Source: an uncultured Oscillospiraceae bacterium
GTDB lineage: Bacteria > Bacillota > Clostridia > Oscillospirales > Oscillospiraceae
Length of the DNA stretch: 64,000 nucleotides
Assembly (NCBI GenBank): GCA_934591705.1
Contig: CAKTPM010000004.1
Coordinates: forward strand, 1-64,000
Reading direction: 5' to 3'
How positions within the stretch are numbered: position 1 is the first letter of the stretch; every line of letters starts with the position of its first letter. The position numbers were made by a program, and so were the translations under genes. The notes beneath the pieces were generated by a model. It worked only from the letters and a program-made list of their open reading frames with translations. It was not told where the DNA came from and did no database searches. Below, piece after piece: positions 41,814 to 52,138 of the stretch.

Positions 41814-43514
41814 TCAGCTCTTATAGTAGTGGACATGGAGGTGGTCGTGGCACCACTGCTCTCCGTAGTCCTCCAGCATCTGGGTGACGATGGGGTTTTT
41901 CTCCGCCCGCTTGAACATGGCGGCATTGTCGGCGGCATAGAGGCCCTCGCCCCGGGCCTTCTTGGCGGCATAGAGACCGTAGGGCTGCCCGGCGCCGCCT
42001 ACGCAGCCGCCCTGGCAGGTCATGACCTCCACCAGGTGGAAGAACTTCTTGCCTGCCTCTATGTCGGCGATGAGCTCCTTGGCGTGGACCAGGCCGTTGA
42101 CCACCGCCAGCTTCAGCTCGGTGCCCTCCACATCCAGGGTCAGCTCCCGGATGTCGCCCTCGCCCCGGACGCCGGAGACCCGCACGGCCCGCAGGGCGTT
42201 TTTGGACTTGTCGGGCAGGCAGTGGCGGATCACCGCCTCGGCCACGCCGCCGGTGACGCCGTAGATCACAGCGGCCCCGCTGCCCAGACCGAAGGGCAGG
42301 TCCGGAGACTCCAGCTCCAGCTCGCCCAGGCGGATGCCCGCCTCCCGGATCATATCCACCAGCTCCCGGGTGGTGAGCACCAGGTCCACATCCGGCCGGC
42401 CGCAGTGGGTGAACTCCTCCCGGGCGGCCTCCATCTTCTTGGCGGTGCAGGGCATCACGGCGATGTGGTAGGTGGTGCGGCCGTCCTCGGCGTCCTTGGC
42501 GGCGTACTGGTCCCGCAGCACGGCGGCGAACATCTCCATGGGGGACTTGCAGGTGGAGATGTTGTGGAGGTACTTGGGGTGGTTGAGCTCCAGGTACTTG
42601 ATCCAGGCGGGGCAGCAGCTGGTGAACATGGGGAAGGGGCCGCCATGCTGCAGGCGCTGCTGGAACTCGGTGGCTTCCAGGATGGTGGTCATGTCGGCGC
42701 TGAAGTTGGTGTCATACACCTCATCCACGCCCATGAGCTTCAGGGCGGTGACCATCTTGTCCAGGACATTGGTGCCGGCGGGGATGCCGAAATTCTCGCC
42801 CACGGCCACACGCACGGCGGGGGCGATCTGCACCACCACCCGCTTATTGGGGTCGTGGATGGCGGCCCAGGCGGTGCCGATCTGGTCGTTGATGGTGATG
42901 GCGCCGGTGGTGCACACCGCGGCGCACTGGCCGCAGCTGACGCACTTGGTCTCGCCGATCTTTTTATCAAAGGCGGGCATCACCTGCAGCTCGCTGCCCC
43001 GGAAGGCAAAGTTCAGGATGCCCTGGCCCTGCTTTTCCTCGCACACCCGCACGCAGTCGCCGCAGAGGATGCACTTGTTGGGATCCCGGAAGATGGCGGG
43101 GCTGGTATAGTCCCGCTCCCGGCGGGGCCGGGTGTCCTCAAAGCGGATGTGCCGCACGCCGAACTGCTGGGCCAGCTTCTGGAGCTGGCAGTTGCCGGAC
43201 TTGGGGCAGGTGGTGCACTCGCAGTCGTGGGAGGAGAGCAAAAGCTCCAGGATCATCCGGCGGTGCTTCAGGAGCCGCGCCGTGTTGGTGCGGATGGACA
43301 TGCCGTCCCGGGGCTCCATGGAGCACGAGGCGTCCAGCTTGCCGGTCTTGGTGTCCTCCACCATGCACATGCGGCAGGCGCCGTAGGTGGAGAGCTCGGA
43401 ATAGTAGCAGAAGGTGGGGATCTCGATGCCGGCCTTGCGGATCACGGCCAGTACATTTTTCTCCCCGTCAAACGGCACGCGCTGGCCGTCAATGATCATA
43501 ATTCCCTTGGCCAT
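41814..43514 (-). CDS. hydA: [FeFe] hydrogenase catalytic subunit (HydA/HndD)
   Basis: The product is 566 aa. An N-terminal [2Fe-2S] domain (CYYSELSTYGACRMC) and a Cys-rich HxxxC region (CECTTCPKSGNC) come first. Two 4Fe-4S motifs (CILCGDCVRVC, CVSCGQCAAVC) follow. The H-cluster motifs are FTSCCPAW, MPCTAKKMEA and MTCQGGCVGGAGQP. It reduces protons or oxidises H2 as the catalytic part of a trimeric electron-bifurcating enzyme with the next two genes. The HydA-HydB gap is 3 bases. Maturation genes hydE, hydF and hydG are not in the window. Confidence 0.96.
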   Translation of the reverse strand: MAKGIMIIDGQRVPFDGEKNVLAVIRKAGIEIPTFCYYSELSTYGACRMCMVEDTKTGKLDASCSMEPRDGMSIRTNTARLLKHRRMILELLLSSHDCECTTCPKSGNCQLQKLAQQFGVRHIRFEDTRPRRERDYTSPAIFRDPNKCILCGDCVRVCEEKQGQGILNFAFRGSELQVMPAFDKKIGETKCVSCGQCAAVCTTGAITINDQIGTAWAAIHDPNKRVVVQIAPAVRVAVGENFGIPAGTNVLDKMVTALKLMGVDEVYDTNFSADMTTILEATEFQQRLQHGGPFPMFTSCCPAWIKYLELNHPKYLHNISTCKSPMEMFAAVLRDQYAAKDAEDGRTTYHIAVMPCTAKKMEAAREEFTHCGRPDVDLVLTTRELVDMIREAGIRLGELELESPDLPFGLGSGAAVIYGVTGGVAEAVIRHCLPDKSKNALRAVRVSGVRGEGDIRELTLDVEGTELKLAVVNGLVHAKELIADIEAGKKFFHLVEVMTCQGGCVGGAGQPYGLYAAKKARGEGLYAADNAAMFKRAEKNPIVTQMLEDYGEQWCHDHLHVHYYKS

Positions 43515-43517
43515 GTC

Positions 43518-45407
43518 TTAATCCTCCTCAATGGCGTCGATAGCGCCGAAGGGGCAGGCACCCCAGCAGGCACCGCAGTGGATGCACTTTTCGTTGTCGA
43601 TATGGAATACGCCGCGTATCTGGCCGGTGATGGCGTCCATGGGGCAGTTCTTGGCGCACTTGCCGCAGCCCTTGCACAGCTCCGCCTGGATCTCCAGGCG
43701 GCGCTTGCGGCCGTTGCAGATGGTGCAGTGGTGGTCCGCTACATGGTGCAAATAGTCCTGCCGGAAGTGCCGCAGGGTGCTCATCACGGGCTTGCAGGCG
43801 GTCTGTCCCAGACCGCAGAGGGCGGTGTCGGTGATGGTGTCGGCCAGGGCCTCCAGCATGTCCAGATCCTCCATGGAGCCCTCGTTCTTCACGATGCGCT
43901 CCAGGATCTCCAGCATGCGCTTGGTGCCCTCCCGGCAGGGAGTACACTTGCCGCAGCTCTCCTTTTGGGTAAAGTGCATGAAGAACCGGGCCACCTCCAC
44001 CATGCAGGTGTCCTCGTCCATGACCACCAGGCCTCCGGAGCCGATGATGGCTCCGGCCTTCTTCAGGGAGTCGAAGTCCATGGGCATGTCCAGGTGCTCC
44101 TCGGTGAGGCAGCCGCCGGAGGGGCCGCCGATCTGCACGGCCTTGAACTTCTTGCCGTCAGCGATGCCGCCGCCGATGTCAAAGATGACCTCCCGGAGGG
44201 TGGTGCCCATGGGGACCTCCACGAGACCGGTGTTTACCACATTGCCCGTAAGGGCGAAGGTCTTGGTGCCGGGGCTCTTCTCGGTGCCGATGGCCCGGTA
44301 CCAGGTGGAGTCGTTCATGATGATGCCCGGCACATTGGCAAAGGTCTCTACATTGTTCAGCACGGTGGGCTTGGCCCACAGGCCCTGATCCACGGTGCGG
44401 GGCGGCTTGACGCGCGGCATGCCGCGCTTACCCTCGATGGAGGCGGTCAGGGCGCTGCCCTCACCGCATACGAAGGCGCCGGCGCCCCGGTTGATGTGCA
44501 TATGGAAGCAGAAGCCGGTGCCCATGATGTTGTCGCCCAGGAGCCCCGCCGCCTCGGCCTTGTCGATGGCGATCTTCAGCCGGGCCACCGCCAGGGGATA
44601 CTCGGCACGGACATAGATGTAGCCCTCGGTGGCTCCGGTGGCCACGCCGGCGATCATCATGCCCTCGATGATGCTGTGGGGGTTGCCCTCCATGACGCCC
44701 TGGTCCATAAAGGCGCCGGGGTCGCCCTCATCGCCGTTGCAGACGATGTATTTCACATCGGATACATTTTTCCGCACGCTCTCCCACTTGCGCCCGGCGG
44801 GGAAGCCGCCGCCGCCCCGGCCCCGGAGGCCGGAGTCGCTGATCTCGGCGCAGATCTGTACATCGGTCATCTCAAAGAGGGCCTTCTCCAGGGCCTGATA
44901 GCCGCCCAAGGCCAGGTACTCATCCAGATCCTCGGCATCGGTGCGGCCGGAGTTCTTAAGGGTGAGGCGGTGCTGCTTTTTATAAAAGGGGATGTCGTCC
45001 CGCCGCTGATAGCGCACGCCGTTCTGCTCATAGAGGAGCCGCTCAATGATCTCACCGCCCAGGATGGTTTTTTCGATGATCTCCTCGCAGTCCTCCTCAT
45101 GGACATGGGCATAGAGCACATCCAAGGGCTCGATGTTCACCAGGGGACCGATCTCACAGAAGCCGTGGCAGCCGCTCTTCTTCAGGTGGATGCCCTTGGC
45201 GCCGGCCTCCTCCTTCAGGGAGACGGCCACGGGGATGCCCCGCTGCTCGCAGGCGCTTTTTAAGTATTCATAGACCTTCATGGAGCCGCCGGCGATACAG
45301 CCGGTGCCGGCACAGATCATCACATTGATGGCGGCGCTGCTGCGGGCCAGGTCGCTTTTGGCCCGGGCCACCAGCGCGTGGAAGGATTCTCTTGTCAGCT
45401 TGCTCAT
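43518..45407 (-). CDS. hydB: NuoF-like subunit of bifurcating hydrogenase (HydB/HndC)
   Basis: The product is 629 aa. It has an N-terminal thioredoxin-like [2Fe-2S] domain (CAGTGCIAGG and later CHGFC), then the NADH/FMN module (GLRGRGGGGFPAGRKW), the SLBB segment and the ESCGKCTPCREG 4Fe-4S site. A C-terminal two-cluster ferredoxin domain follows (CKGCGKCAKNCP, CIHCGACWGACP). This is the site where NAD(H) and ferredoxin electrons are combined. It overlaps hydC by four bases. Confidence 0.96.
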   Translation of the reverse strand: MSKLTRESFHALVARAKSDLARSSAAINVMICAGTGCIAGGSMKVYEYLKSACEQRGIPVAVSLKEEAGAKGIHLKKSGCHGFCEIGPLVNIEPLDVLYAHVHEEDCEEIIEKTILGGEIIERLLYEQNGVRYQRRDDIPFYKKQHRLTLKNSGRTDAEDLDEYLALGGYQALEKALFEMTDVQICAEISDSGLRGRGGGGFPAGRKWESVRKNVSDVKYIVCNGDEGDPGAFMDQGVMEGNPHSIIEGMMIAGVATGATEGYIYVRAEYPLAVARLKIAIDKAEAAGLLGDNIMGTGFCFHMHINRGAGAFVCGEGSALTASIEGKRGMPRVKPPRTVDQGLWAKPTVLNNVETFANVPGIIMNDSTWYRAIGTEKSPGTKTFALTGNVVNTGLVEVPMGTTLREVIFDIGGGIADGKKFKAVQIGGPSGGCLTEEHLDMPMDFDSLKKAGAIIGSGGLVVMDEDTCMVEVARFFMHFTQKESCGKCTPCREGTKRMLEILERIVKNEGSMEDLDMLEALADTITDTALCGLGQTACKPVMSTLRHFRQDYLHHVADHHCTICNGRKRRLEIQAELCKGCGKCAKNCPMDAITGQIRGVFHIDNEKCIHCGACWGACPFGAIDAIEED

Positions 45408-45874
45408 TTCGGCTCCTCCTCTGCTCTGCGGATGTTCTCCAGGGCGTCGATGGCGCTCTCCGGGGTCATCTTGGCGTGTACCTCGCCGTCAATGGTCATG
45501 GTGGGGGCAAGGCCGCAGGCGCCCAGGCAGGCCACGGTCTCCAGGGTGAACATGCCGTCCTCGGAGGTCTTGCGCTTGCCGGTGAGCTCCAGGTAGTCCC
45601 GGAGCGCGTCATAGATGGGGCCGCTCTTGCGCACATGGCAGGCGGTGCCGTCGCACACCTTGATGATGTGCTTGCCCTTGGGCTCCAGGGAAAAGTTCTC
45701 GTAGAAGGTGGCCACGGAATACACAGCGGATACGCTGATGCGCAGGTATTCCGCCACGGCGGTCATGTCCTCCTGGCTGAGATAGTTTTTCTGGGCCTGG
45801 ATCTCCTGCAGGATCGCGATGAGCTGGGAGCGATCTTGCGGGAAGCGGGATAAGATCTGCTGCGTTGTCTCCAT
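45404..45874 (-). CDS. hydC: NuoE-like subunit of bifurcating hydrogenase (HydC/HndA)
   Basis: The product is 156 aa from ATG at 45874 with AGGAGG upstream. The [2Fe-2S] thioredoxin-like fold has CDGTACHVRKS and, about 35 residues later, CLGACGLAP. These are the four cluster cysteines. It is the first gene of the three-gene hydrogenase operon, which is read from a clear promoter near 46.0 kb and has a leader of about 110 bases. Confidence 0.93.
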   Translation of the reverse strand: METTQQILSRFPQDRSQLIAILQEIQAQKNYLSQEDMTAVAEYLRISVSAVYSVATFYENFSLEPKGKHIIKVCDGTACHVRKSGPIYDALRDYLELTGKRKTSEDGMFTLETVACLGACGLAPTMTIDGEVHAKMTPESAIDALENIRRAEEEPK

Positions 45875-45963
45875 AGGGGATCCTCCTAAACTTCCTTTCG
45901 TTTTTGCCGACTTGCTTGCGCGGAGCCGCTTCATTTCCGGGGCAGCGCCGCCACCCGGGAGCT

Positions 45964-45981
45964 GTGTTAAAAAAATCACAA
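45964..45981. promoter_or_regulatory. Rex-like operator candidate
   Basis: The minus strand reads TGTGATTTTTTTAACACA, with TGTG/CACA ends and an AT core, lying just downstream of the predicted start. Rex (NADH-sensing) sites look like TTGTTAA-N4-TTAACAA, so the match is partial. Confidence 0.35.
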
Positions 45982-45993
45982 GTTGCCAGAATA

Positions 45994-46022
45994 ATGTACC
46001 ATATTTTGATAAAAAATGCAAT
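45994..46022 (-). promoter_or_regulatory. Hydrogenase operon promoter
   Basis: The minus strand has TTGCAT (46022-46017), 17 bases, TACATT (45999-45994) with TGG before it. Confidence 0.75.
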
Positions 46023-46100
46023 AGATTTTTCGGAGCTTTAACGAGATTTTTGTGCAAATCTATGTTTATCGCGTAAAAGCGACAAGGGGTTGATAAACGC

Positions 46101-46129
46101 TTGTACTGGGCGGAGGAGTATGCTATACT
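46101..46129 (+). promoter_or_regulatory. Sigma-A promoter for ABC exporter gene
   Basis: TTGTAC at 46101-46106, 17 bases, TATACT at 46124-46129 with TGC before it. Confidence 0.75.
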
Positions 46130-46163
46130 GTGCGGACAGCTTATTCAGGAGAAGGGGGATCTC

Positions 46164-47915
46164 ATGCGTAAAAAGAAGAGGAAATCTCTGCTGCAGGTGT
46201 TTATGTACTACCTGCGAAAGCACAAGGGACTATTTATACTGGACATGACCTGCGCCTTTGTCATCGCGCTCATCGACCTGGTGTTTCCGCTGGTGTCCCG
46301 CACGGCCATGTACCAGTGGCTGCCGGACAAGGAGTACAGCATCTTCTTTGTGGTCATGGCCATCATGGCGGCGGCCTTTGTGCTGCGGAGCCTGCTGTAC
46401 TATGTGGTGTTCTACTGGGGTCACACCTTCGGCATCCGGGTGGAGGCGGATATCCGCCGGGACCTTTTCCACCATATGCAGGAGCTGGGCTTTGATTTCT
46501 ATGACGATAACCGCACCGGCGTGTTGATGAGCCGCCTGACCACCGACCTCTTTGAGGTCACGGAGCTGGCCCACCACGGCCCGGAGGACCTTTTCATCTC
46601 TCTTGTCACCATCGTGGGCTCCGCCATCATCCTCTTTCGCATCGAGTGGCGCCTGGCCCTGGTGGTGACGCTGATGGTGCCCGCCTTTGTGGTGATCCTC
46701 TTCCGCCGCCGCACCGCCATGGAGAAGGCCAGCGCCGTGGCCAAGCAGAAGACCGGCACCATCAACGCGGAGATCGAGTCCGCCCTCAGCGGCATGCGCA
46801 CCACCAAGGCCTTTGCCAACGAGACCCTCCAGCAGGAGCGCTTCGACGGGACCAATGAGGTCTTCAAGACCGCCAAGCGGGGCTTCCATAAGGAGATGGG
46901 CCGCTTTTTCGCCACCATGGAGTTCTTTGTGAGCATCCTCTCGCTGGCGGTGGTGGCCGTAGGCGGCTGGCTCATTATGAAGGACAAGCTCAACTACATC
47001 GACTTCATCACCTTCAGCTTATACATCACCACCTTTGTCAGCCCCGTGCGGAAGCTGGCCAACTTTGCCGAGCTGTTCTCCAACGGCCTGGCGGGCCTTA
47101 CCCGCTTCCGGGAGCTGATGGAGACCGCCCCCACCATCAAGGACGCCCCCGACGCCGTGCCCCTGGAGCATGTGCGCGGCGCCGTGGAGATGCGGGATGT
47201 GTCCTTCACCTATGACGGCGACAACGGCGTTCTGCACCACATCGACCTCTCCGTGACCCCCGGAGAGACGGTGGCGGTGGTGGGCCCCAGCGGCGGAGGA
47301 AAGTCCACCCTCTGCCAGCTGCTGCCCCGGTTTTACGATGTGACCGACGGCGCCGTGCTCATCGACGGCCGGGATGTGCGGCAGGTGACGCTGCGCTCCC
47401 TGCGCCAGGCCATCGGCATCGTGCAGCAGGAGGTGTTCCTCTTTGCCGACACCATCCGGGAGAATATCCGCTACGGCCGGCCGGACGCCACCGACGAGGA
47501 GGTGGAGCAGGCCGCCCGGCAGGCGGAGATCTATGCCGACATCATGGCCATGCCCGGCGGCTTTGACACCTATGTGGGTGAGCGGGGCGCCCTTTTGTCC
47601 GGCGGGCAGAAGCAGCGGGTGGCCATCGCCCGGGTGTTTTTGAAAAACCCCGCCATCCTGATCCTGGACGAGGCCACCTCCGCCCTGGACAGCGTGACGG
47701 AAAACCGCATCCAGGGCGCCTTCGACGCCCTGGCCCAGGGCCGCACCACCCTGATCATCGCCCACCGGCTGTCCACCATCCGGGGCGCCCACCGCATCCT
47801 GGTGGTGCAGGACGGCGTCATCGCCGAGCAGGGCAGCCACCAGGAGCTGCTGGCGAAAAACGGCGTCTATGCCCAGCTCTACCACACCCAGAACGCGGAG
47901 GCACTGGATGGATAA
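46164..47915 (+). CDS. ABC exporter, fused permease and ATPase
   Basis: The product is 583 aa from ATG at 46164 with GAAGGGGGA upstream. Residues 1-320 hold about six membrane segments, starting with HKGLFILDMTCAFVIALIDLVF. The nucleotide-binding domain has Walker A GPSGGGKST, signature LLSGGQKQR, Walker B ILILDEATSALD and the His loop IIAHRLSTI. It forms homo- or heterodimers that export a lipid, peptide or drug; the substrate is not evident. It overlaps the S4-domain gene by eight bases. Confidence 0.93.
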   Translation: MRKKKRKSLLQVFMYYLRKHKGLFILDMTCAFVIALIDLVFPLVSRTAMYQWLPDKEYSIFFVVMAIMAAAFVLRSLLYYVVFYWGHTFGIRVEADIRRDLFHHMQELGFDFYDDNRTGVLMSRLTTDLFEVTELAHHGPEDLFISLVTIVGSAIILFRIEWRLALVVTLMVPAFVVILFRRRTAMEKASAVAKQKTGTINAEIESALSGMRTTKAFANETLQQERFDGTNEVFKTAKRGFHKEMGRFFATMEFFVSILSLAVVAVGGWLIMKDKLNYIDFITFSLYITTFVSPVRKLANFAELFSNGLAGLTRFRELMETAPTIKDAPDAVPLEHVRGAVEMRDVSFTYDGDNGVLHHIDLSVTPGETVAVVGPSGGGKSTLCQLLPRFYDVTDGAVLIDGRDVRQVTLRSLRQAIGIVQQEVFLFADTIRENIRYGRPDATDEEVEQAARQAEIYADIMAMPGGFDTYVGERGALLSGGQKQRVAIARVFLKNPAILILDEATSALDSVTENRIQGAFDALAQGRTTLIIAHRLSTIRGAHRILVVQDGVIAEQGSHQELLAKNGVYAQLYHTQNAEALDG

Positions 47916-48690
47916 GCGCGGCCTTCTGGATAAGGCGGCCCGGACGGAGGATGAGCGCCTGCTGCTGGGACAGGTGTGGGACCGCTATGAGCAGTGCCGC
48001 AGCCGCAATATCCCCGCCCACACGGCGTTTTTATCCCCGGCGGAGGCCGCAGCGGCCCGGCGGCTGCTGGCGGCCATGGGGGTGGAGGACGGCTTTGCGT
48101 TCTATGGCGGCTATGAGGGCGCCGAGCGCACGCAGCTCCACTTCCTGCCGGACTGGGCCGCAGGGCCGGAGGAGACCCTCCGGGCCATCCGCTGCACCTG
48201 GTACCGGGAGGATAAGCTCACCCACCGGGACCTTCTGGGCGGCCTGATGGGCCTGGGCATTGTGCGGGAGGCGATAGGGGACATCTTAGTGGATGAAAAC
48301 GCCGCCGATATCCTGGCGGCGGACACCGTGGCCGGCTTCCTGCTGGAGAACTGGCGGGCTGCCGGGCGGGTACACCTGGAGCTGCGGGAGATACCTCTCC
48401 ACGACCTGCATCTGCCCCAGCGGGCCTGCCGGGAGTGGCAGGATACCGTGTCCTCTCTGCGGCTGGACAATGTGCTGGCGGCGGGCTTCTCCCTGAGCCG
48501 GGGCAAGGCGGCCCAGGCCGTGGAGGCGGGAAGGGTCCAGGTGAACTGGCAGGACTGCACCCGTGGGGACAAGACCCTGTCCCCCGGCGACACCATCACC
48601 CTGCGGGGCATGGGCCGGATGGAGCTGGCCCAGGTGGGCCATACCACGAAAAAGGGACGCCTGAGCGTGACGCTCCGGCGGTATCTATAA
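47908..48690 (+). CDS. YlmH-like RNA-binding protein (S4 domain)
   Basis: The product is 260 aa from ATG at 47908, overlapping the ABC gene. The N-terminal 160 residues match the YlmH layout (FLSPAEAAAARRLL, FYGGYEGAERTQLHFLP, LGGLMGLGIVREAIGDILV). The C-terminal S4 RNA-binding module is RLDNVLAAGFSLSRGKAAQAVEAG. YlmH acts on stalled ribosomes or peptidyl-tRNA in Bacillus and usually sits in the division cluster; here it lies elsewhere. Confidence 0.88.
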   Translation: MDKRGLLDKAARTEDERLLLGQVWDRYEQCRSRNIPAHTAFLSPAEAAAARRLLAAMGVEDGFAFYGGYEGAERTQLHFLPDWAAGPEETLRAIRCTWYREDKLTHRDLLGGLMGLGIVREAIGDILVDENAADILAADTVAGFLLENWRAAGRVHLELREIPLHDLHLPQRACREWQDTVSSLRLDNVLAAGFSLSRGKAAQAVEAGRVQVNWQDCTRGDKTLSPGDTITLRGMGRMELAQVGHTTKKGRLSVTLRRYL

Positions 48691-48702
48691 GGAGGTATAA
48701 AT

Positions 48703-48927
48703 ATGAAGCAGGAGAAGATCGACCGGATCAACCAGCTGGCCCGCAAGGCCAAGGCGGAGGGGCTCACCCCGGAGGAGACCGCCGAGCGGGATGCCCTGCG
48801 CCAGGAGTATCTCAACGCCGTGCTGGGGAATCTGCGCCAGGAGCTGGATCACACCTATGTGGTGGATGAAAAGGGCCGCAAGCGCAAGCTGCAGCCCAAG
48901 GGCGACATACCTCCCCGGGGGGAATAA
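48703..48927 (+). CDS. DUF896 (YnzC-like) small protein
   Basis: The product is 74 aa with AAGGAGGTATAAAT before the ATG. KIDRINQLARKAKAEGLTPEE and the following helical hairpin, then RQEYLNAVLGNLRQ, are the DUF896 signature. Bacillus YnzC is a small two-helix protein linked to the SOS gene yneA. It is the last gene before a terminator. No lexA-like gene is nearby. Confidence 0.9.
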   Translation: MKQEKIDRINQLARKAKAEGLTPEETAERDALRQEYLNAVLGNLRQELDHTYVVDEKGRKRKLQPKGDIPPRGE

Positions 48928-48932
48928 TAGCC

Positions 48933-48965
48933 AAAAAGCGGCGGAGATTTTCTCTGCCGCTTTTG
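48933..48965 (+). terminator. Intrinsic terminator
   Basis: AAAAAGCGGC.GAGA and TCTC.GCCGCTTTTG pair around TTT. Confidence 0.75.
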
Positions 48966-48986
48966 CGCGATTATCCAGGGTATTTC

Positions 48987-49015
48987 TTGACGATGCATTA
49001 CAAATGCGTTAAAAT
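48987..49015 (+). promoter_or_regulatory. Glycogen operon promoter
   Basis: TTGACG at 48987-48992, 17 bases, TAAAAT at 49010-49015. Confidence 0.7.
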
Positions 49016-49055
49016 TTACCCAAGCAAAAAGGGAAGGCAGGAAAGGAGACCCACC

Positions 49056-50930
49056 GTGGATATACAGAAGTTTACGCAGGGCAGATGGGACAGCATGTAC
49101 CGCACCTTCGGCGCACACCCGGAGGGGAGCGCCTGGCGCTTCCGGGTGTGGGCGCCCCATGCCCGGGAGGCGGCGCTGTGCGGCGATTTCTCCGGCTGGG
49201 AGCCGCTGCCCATGCAGCGGGAGGAGGCCGGCACCTGGACGATCCTTGTGGAGGACGCCCGGCCCTATGACGCCTATAAATACCTGATCACCGGCGCCGA
49301 CGGCGGCCTCCGCTGGAAGGCGGACCCCTTCGGCTTTCACACCCAGACCCGCCCGGAGAACTCCTCAAAGCTCTTCGACCTGGCGGGGTATCGCTGGGGG
49401 GATAAAAAGTGGCGGGAGAGCCGCCGGGACACCCGGCCCGCGGAGGGCCTGGTGAACATCTATGAGGTCCACCTGGGCTCCTGGCGGATCAATGAGGACG
49501 GCAGCCCCTACAGCTACCGCCAGCTGGCCCAGACCCTGCCGGACTATGTGGCGGACATGGGCTACAACTATGTGGAGCTGCTGCCGGTGACGGAATACCC
49601 CCTGGATGACAGCTGGGGCTATCAGTGCACGGGCTACTTTGCCCCCACCAGCCGCTACGGCACGCCCCACGACTTTATGGCCCTGGTGGATGCCCTCCAC
49701 CGAAAGGGCATCGGCGTGATCTTAGACTGGGTGCCCTCCCACTTCTGCAAGGACGATTACGGCCTCATCGAATTCGACGGCACCTGCCTCTATGAGTATG
49801 CAGATCCCCTGAAGTGGGAGCATGCCGGCTGGGGCACCCGGGTCTTTGACTTCAGCAAGGGCGAGGTGGTGAGCTTTTTGATCTCCTCCGCCGCCTTCTG
49901 GCTCCGGGAGTACCATATTGACGGCCTGCGGGTGGACGCCGTGGCCTCCATGCTCTACCTGGACTATGACCGCCCGGCGGGGCAGTGGCGGCCCAACAGG
50001 AACGGCGGCCACGAGAATCTGGAGGCGGTGGAGTTCCTGCGCCGTCTGAGTGAGACCGCCTTTGCCGCTGACCCCCAGGTGCTGCTGGTGGCCGAGGAGT
50101 CCACCGCCTGGCCCCTGGTGACCTATCCGCCCGATGTGGGGGGCCTGGGCTTCAATCTCAAGTGGAACATGGGCTGGGTCAACGATGTGAGCCACTACCT
50201 GAAGATGGATCCCTTCTTCCGCCGGGATCACCACCGGGATGTGACCTTCTCCATGGTCTACGCCTTTTCGGAGAATTTTGTGCTCCCCATCAGCCACGAT
50301 GAGGTGGTGCACATGAAGGGCAGTCTCCGGGGCAAGATGCCCGGGGACGATGCCATGCAGCTGGCCGCCGTCCGGGGTTTTTATGGTTATATGCTCTGCC
50401 ACCCCGGCAAGAAGCTCACCATGATGGGCACCGAGCTGGGCCAGTGGCACGAGTGGAACTTCGCCGGGCAGCTGGACTGGTACCTGCTGGAGAAGCCCGC
50501 CGAGGCCAAGACCCACGACTGCTTCCGGGCCCTGAACCGCTTCTACCGGGATCACACCGCCCTGTGGGCCAACGACCGCTCCTGGGAGGGCTACGAGTGG
50601 CTGGTGGTGGACGACAACACCAACAATGTGCTGGTCTTCGCCCGCCGGGACGGCCGGGGCCGGGAGCTCATCGCCGCGGTGAACTTCTCCCCGGTGACCC
50701 TGCGGGACTACCGCTTCGGCGTGGATAAGGCCGGCACCTACCGGGAGGTATTCAACACGGAGGATACCCGCTGGGGCGGCTGCGGCATCGGCAATCCCAA
50801 GCCGCTGAGCGCCGAAAAAATATCCTCCCACGGGAAGGAGAGGTCCCTGTCCGTCACGCTGCCGCCGCTGGGCACCGTGATTTTTGAAAAGGCAGCCGCA
50901 AAGAGTGGAAAAGGAGAGAAAAAGCCATGA
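49056..50930 (+). CDS. glgB: 1,4-alpha-glucan branching enzyme
   Basis: The product is 624 aa from GTG at 49056, chosen for the AAAGGAG site 8 bases upstream. A carbohydrate-binding N domain ([21 protein letters not shown]) leads into the GH13 barrel. The nucleophile Asp is in [11 protein letters not shown], the acid Glu in [11 protein letters not shown], and [13 protein letters not shown] is also present. It forms alpha-1,6 branches in glycogen. It opens the operon glgB-glgC-glgD-glgA-glgP and overlaps glgC by four bases. Confidence 0.96.
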   Translation: MDIQKFTQGRWDSMYRTFGAHPEGSAWRFRVWAPHAREAALCGDFSGWEPLPMQREEAGTWTILVEDARPYDAYKYLITGADGGLRWKADPFGFHTQTRPENSSKLFDLAGYRWGDKKWRESRRDTRPAEGLVNIYEVHLGSWRINEDGSPYSYRQLAQTLPDYVADMGYNYVELLPVTEYPLDDSWGYQCTGYFAPTSRYGTPHDFMALVDALHRKGIGVILDWVPSHFCKDDYGLIEFDGTCLYEYADPLKWEHAGWGTRVFDFSKGEVVSFLISSAAFWLREYHIDGLRVDAVASMLYLDYDRPAGQWRPNRNGGHENLEAVEFLRRLSETAFAADPQVLLVAEESTAWPLVTYPPDVGGLGFNLKWNMGWVNDVSHYLKMDPFFRRDHHRDVTFSMVYAFSENFVLPISHDEVVHMKGSLRGKMPGDDAMQLAAVRGFYGYMLCHPGKKLTMMGTELGQWHEWNFAGQLDWYLLEKPAEAKTHDCFRALNRFYRDHTALWANDRSWEGYEWLVVDDNTNNVLVFARRDGRGRELIAAVNFSPVTLRDYRFGVDKAGTYREVFNTEDTRWGGCGIGNPKPLSAEKISSHGKERSLSVTLPPLGTVIFEKAAAKSGKGEKKP

Positions 50931-52138
50931 AAAAAGAGTGCATTGCCATGCTCCTGGCCGGGGGCCAGGGCAGCCGCCTGTATGCGCTGACCGGCGACAT
51001 GGCCAAGCCGGCCGTCCCCTTCGGCGGAAAGTTCCGCATCATCGATTTCCCGCTTTCCAACTGCACCAACTCCGGCATCGACACCGTGGGCGTGCTGACC
51101 CAATACCGCCCTCTGGAGCTCAACAGCTACATCGGCAACGGCCAGCCCTGGAACATGGACCGCATGTACGGCGGCGTGCATATCCTGCCGCCCTACCAGA
51201 GCGCCACCGGCGCAAGCTGGTACAAGGGCACCGCCAACGCCATCTATCAGAATATCGGCTTTGTGGATCTCTACGACCCGGACTATGTGCTGATCCTCTC
51301 CGGCGACCATATCTATAAGATGGACTACTCCGCCATGCTGGCCCGGCACAAGAGCGCCGGGGCCGACTGCACCATCTCCGTGATGGAGGTGCCCTGGAGC
51401 GAGGCGAGCCGCTTCGGCATCATGTCCGTGGACGGCGATGACCGGATCACCGAGTTCGCCGAAAAGCCCAAGGAGCCCAAGAGCAACCTGGCCTCCATGG
51501 GCATCTACATCTTCACCTGGAAGAAGCTGCGGGAATACCTCATCCGGGATGAGAACACCCCCGGCAGCGAAAACGACTTCGGCAAGAACATCATTCCCGC
51601 CATGCTCCACGCCGGGGAGAAAATGGCCGCCTACCGCTTCGAGGGCTACTGGAAGGATGTGGGCACCCTGGACTCCCTGTGGGACGCCAATATGGATATG
51701 CTCCTGCCGGGCAGCGGGCTGAACCTGCTGGATAAGCACTGGCCCATCTATGCCCGCAGCGTCAACTGCCCGCCTACCTACACGGGCCCCTCGGCCCGGA
51801 TCGAGAACTGCACCGTGGCCAAGGGGTGCGAGATCATGGGCACCGTGAAAAACAGCGTCCTGTCCACCGGTACCCGGGTGGGGGAGGGGGCCGATGTGTC
51901 CTACAGTGTGGTAATGCCCGGCGCCGTCATCGAGCCGGGCGCCCGGGTGGCCTATGCCATCGTGGGCGAAAAGTGCCGCATCGGCGCCGGCGCCCGGGTG
52001 GGCCAGCCCCCGGAGGACATGGCCTTTGACAAGTGGGGCATCGTTACCCTGGGTCCCGGGACCCAGGTGGCGGCGGGAGAAGAGGTGCCCGCCAAGACGA
52101 TGCTGGACCGCACCCATGGGAAGGAGGAGCAGAGATGA
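50927..52138 (+). CDS. glgC: Glucose-1-phosphate adenylyltransferase
   Basis: The product is 403 aa. The nucleotide-binding start is [16 protein letters not shown], with [20 protein letters not shown]. The sugar-phosphate region FAEKPKEP and the product site [14 protein letters not shown] follow. The C-terminal left-handed beta-helix carries hexapeptide-type repeats. It makes ADP-glucose, the committed step of glycogen synthesis. In Firmicutes it pairs with GlgD, which is the next gene and overlaps its stop. Confidence 0.97.
   Translation: MKKECIAMLLAGGQGSRLYALTGDMAKPAVPFGGKFRIIDFPLSNCTNSGIDTVGVLTQYRPLELNSYIGNGQPWNMDRMYGGVHILPPYQSATGASWYKGTANAIYQNIGFVDLYDPDYVLILSGDHIYKMDYSAMLARHKSAGADCTISVMEVPWSEASRFGIMSVDGDDRITEFAEKPKEPKSNLASMGIYIFTWKKLREYLIRDENTPGSENDFGKNIIPAMLHAGEKMAAYRFEGYWKDVGTLDSLWDANMDMLLPGSGLNLLDKHWPIYARSVNCPPTYTGPSARIENCTVAKGCEIMGTVKNSVLSTGTRVGEGADVSYSVVMPGAVIEPGARVAYAIVGEKCRIGAGARVGQPPEDMAFDKWGIVTLGPGTQVAAGEEVPAKTMLDRTHGKEEQR

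Noticed and set aside
41790..45263. 1157-codon open frame on the plus strand
   Set aside because: It is the shadow of hydA and hydB, which are unmistakable on the minus strand; the composition (Gly/Ala/His/Leu-rich) is typical of antisense to GC-rich genes.
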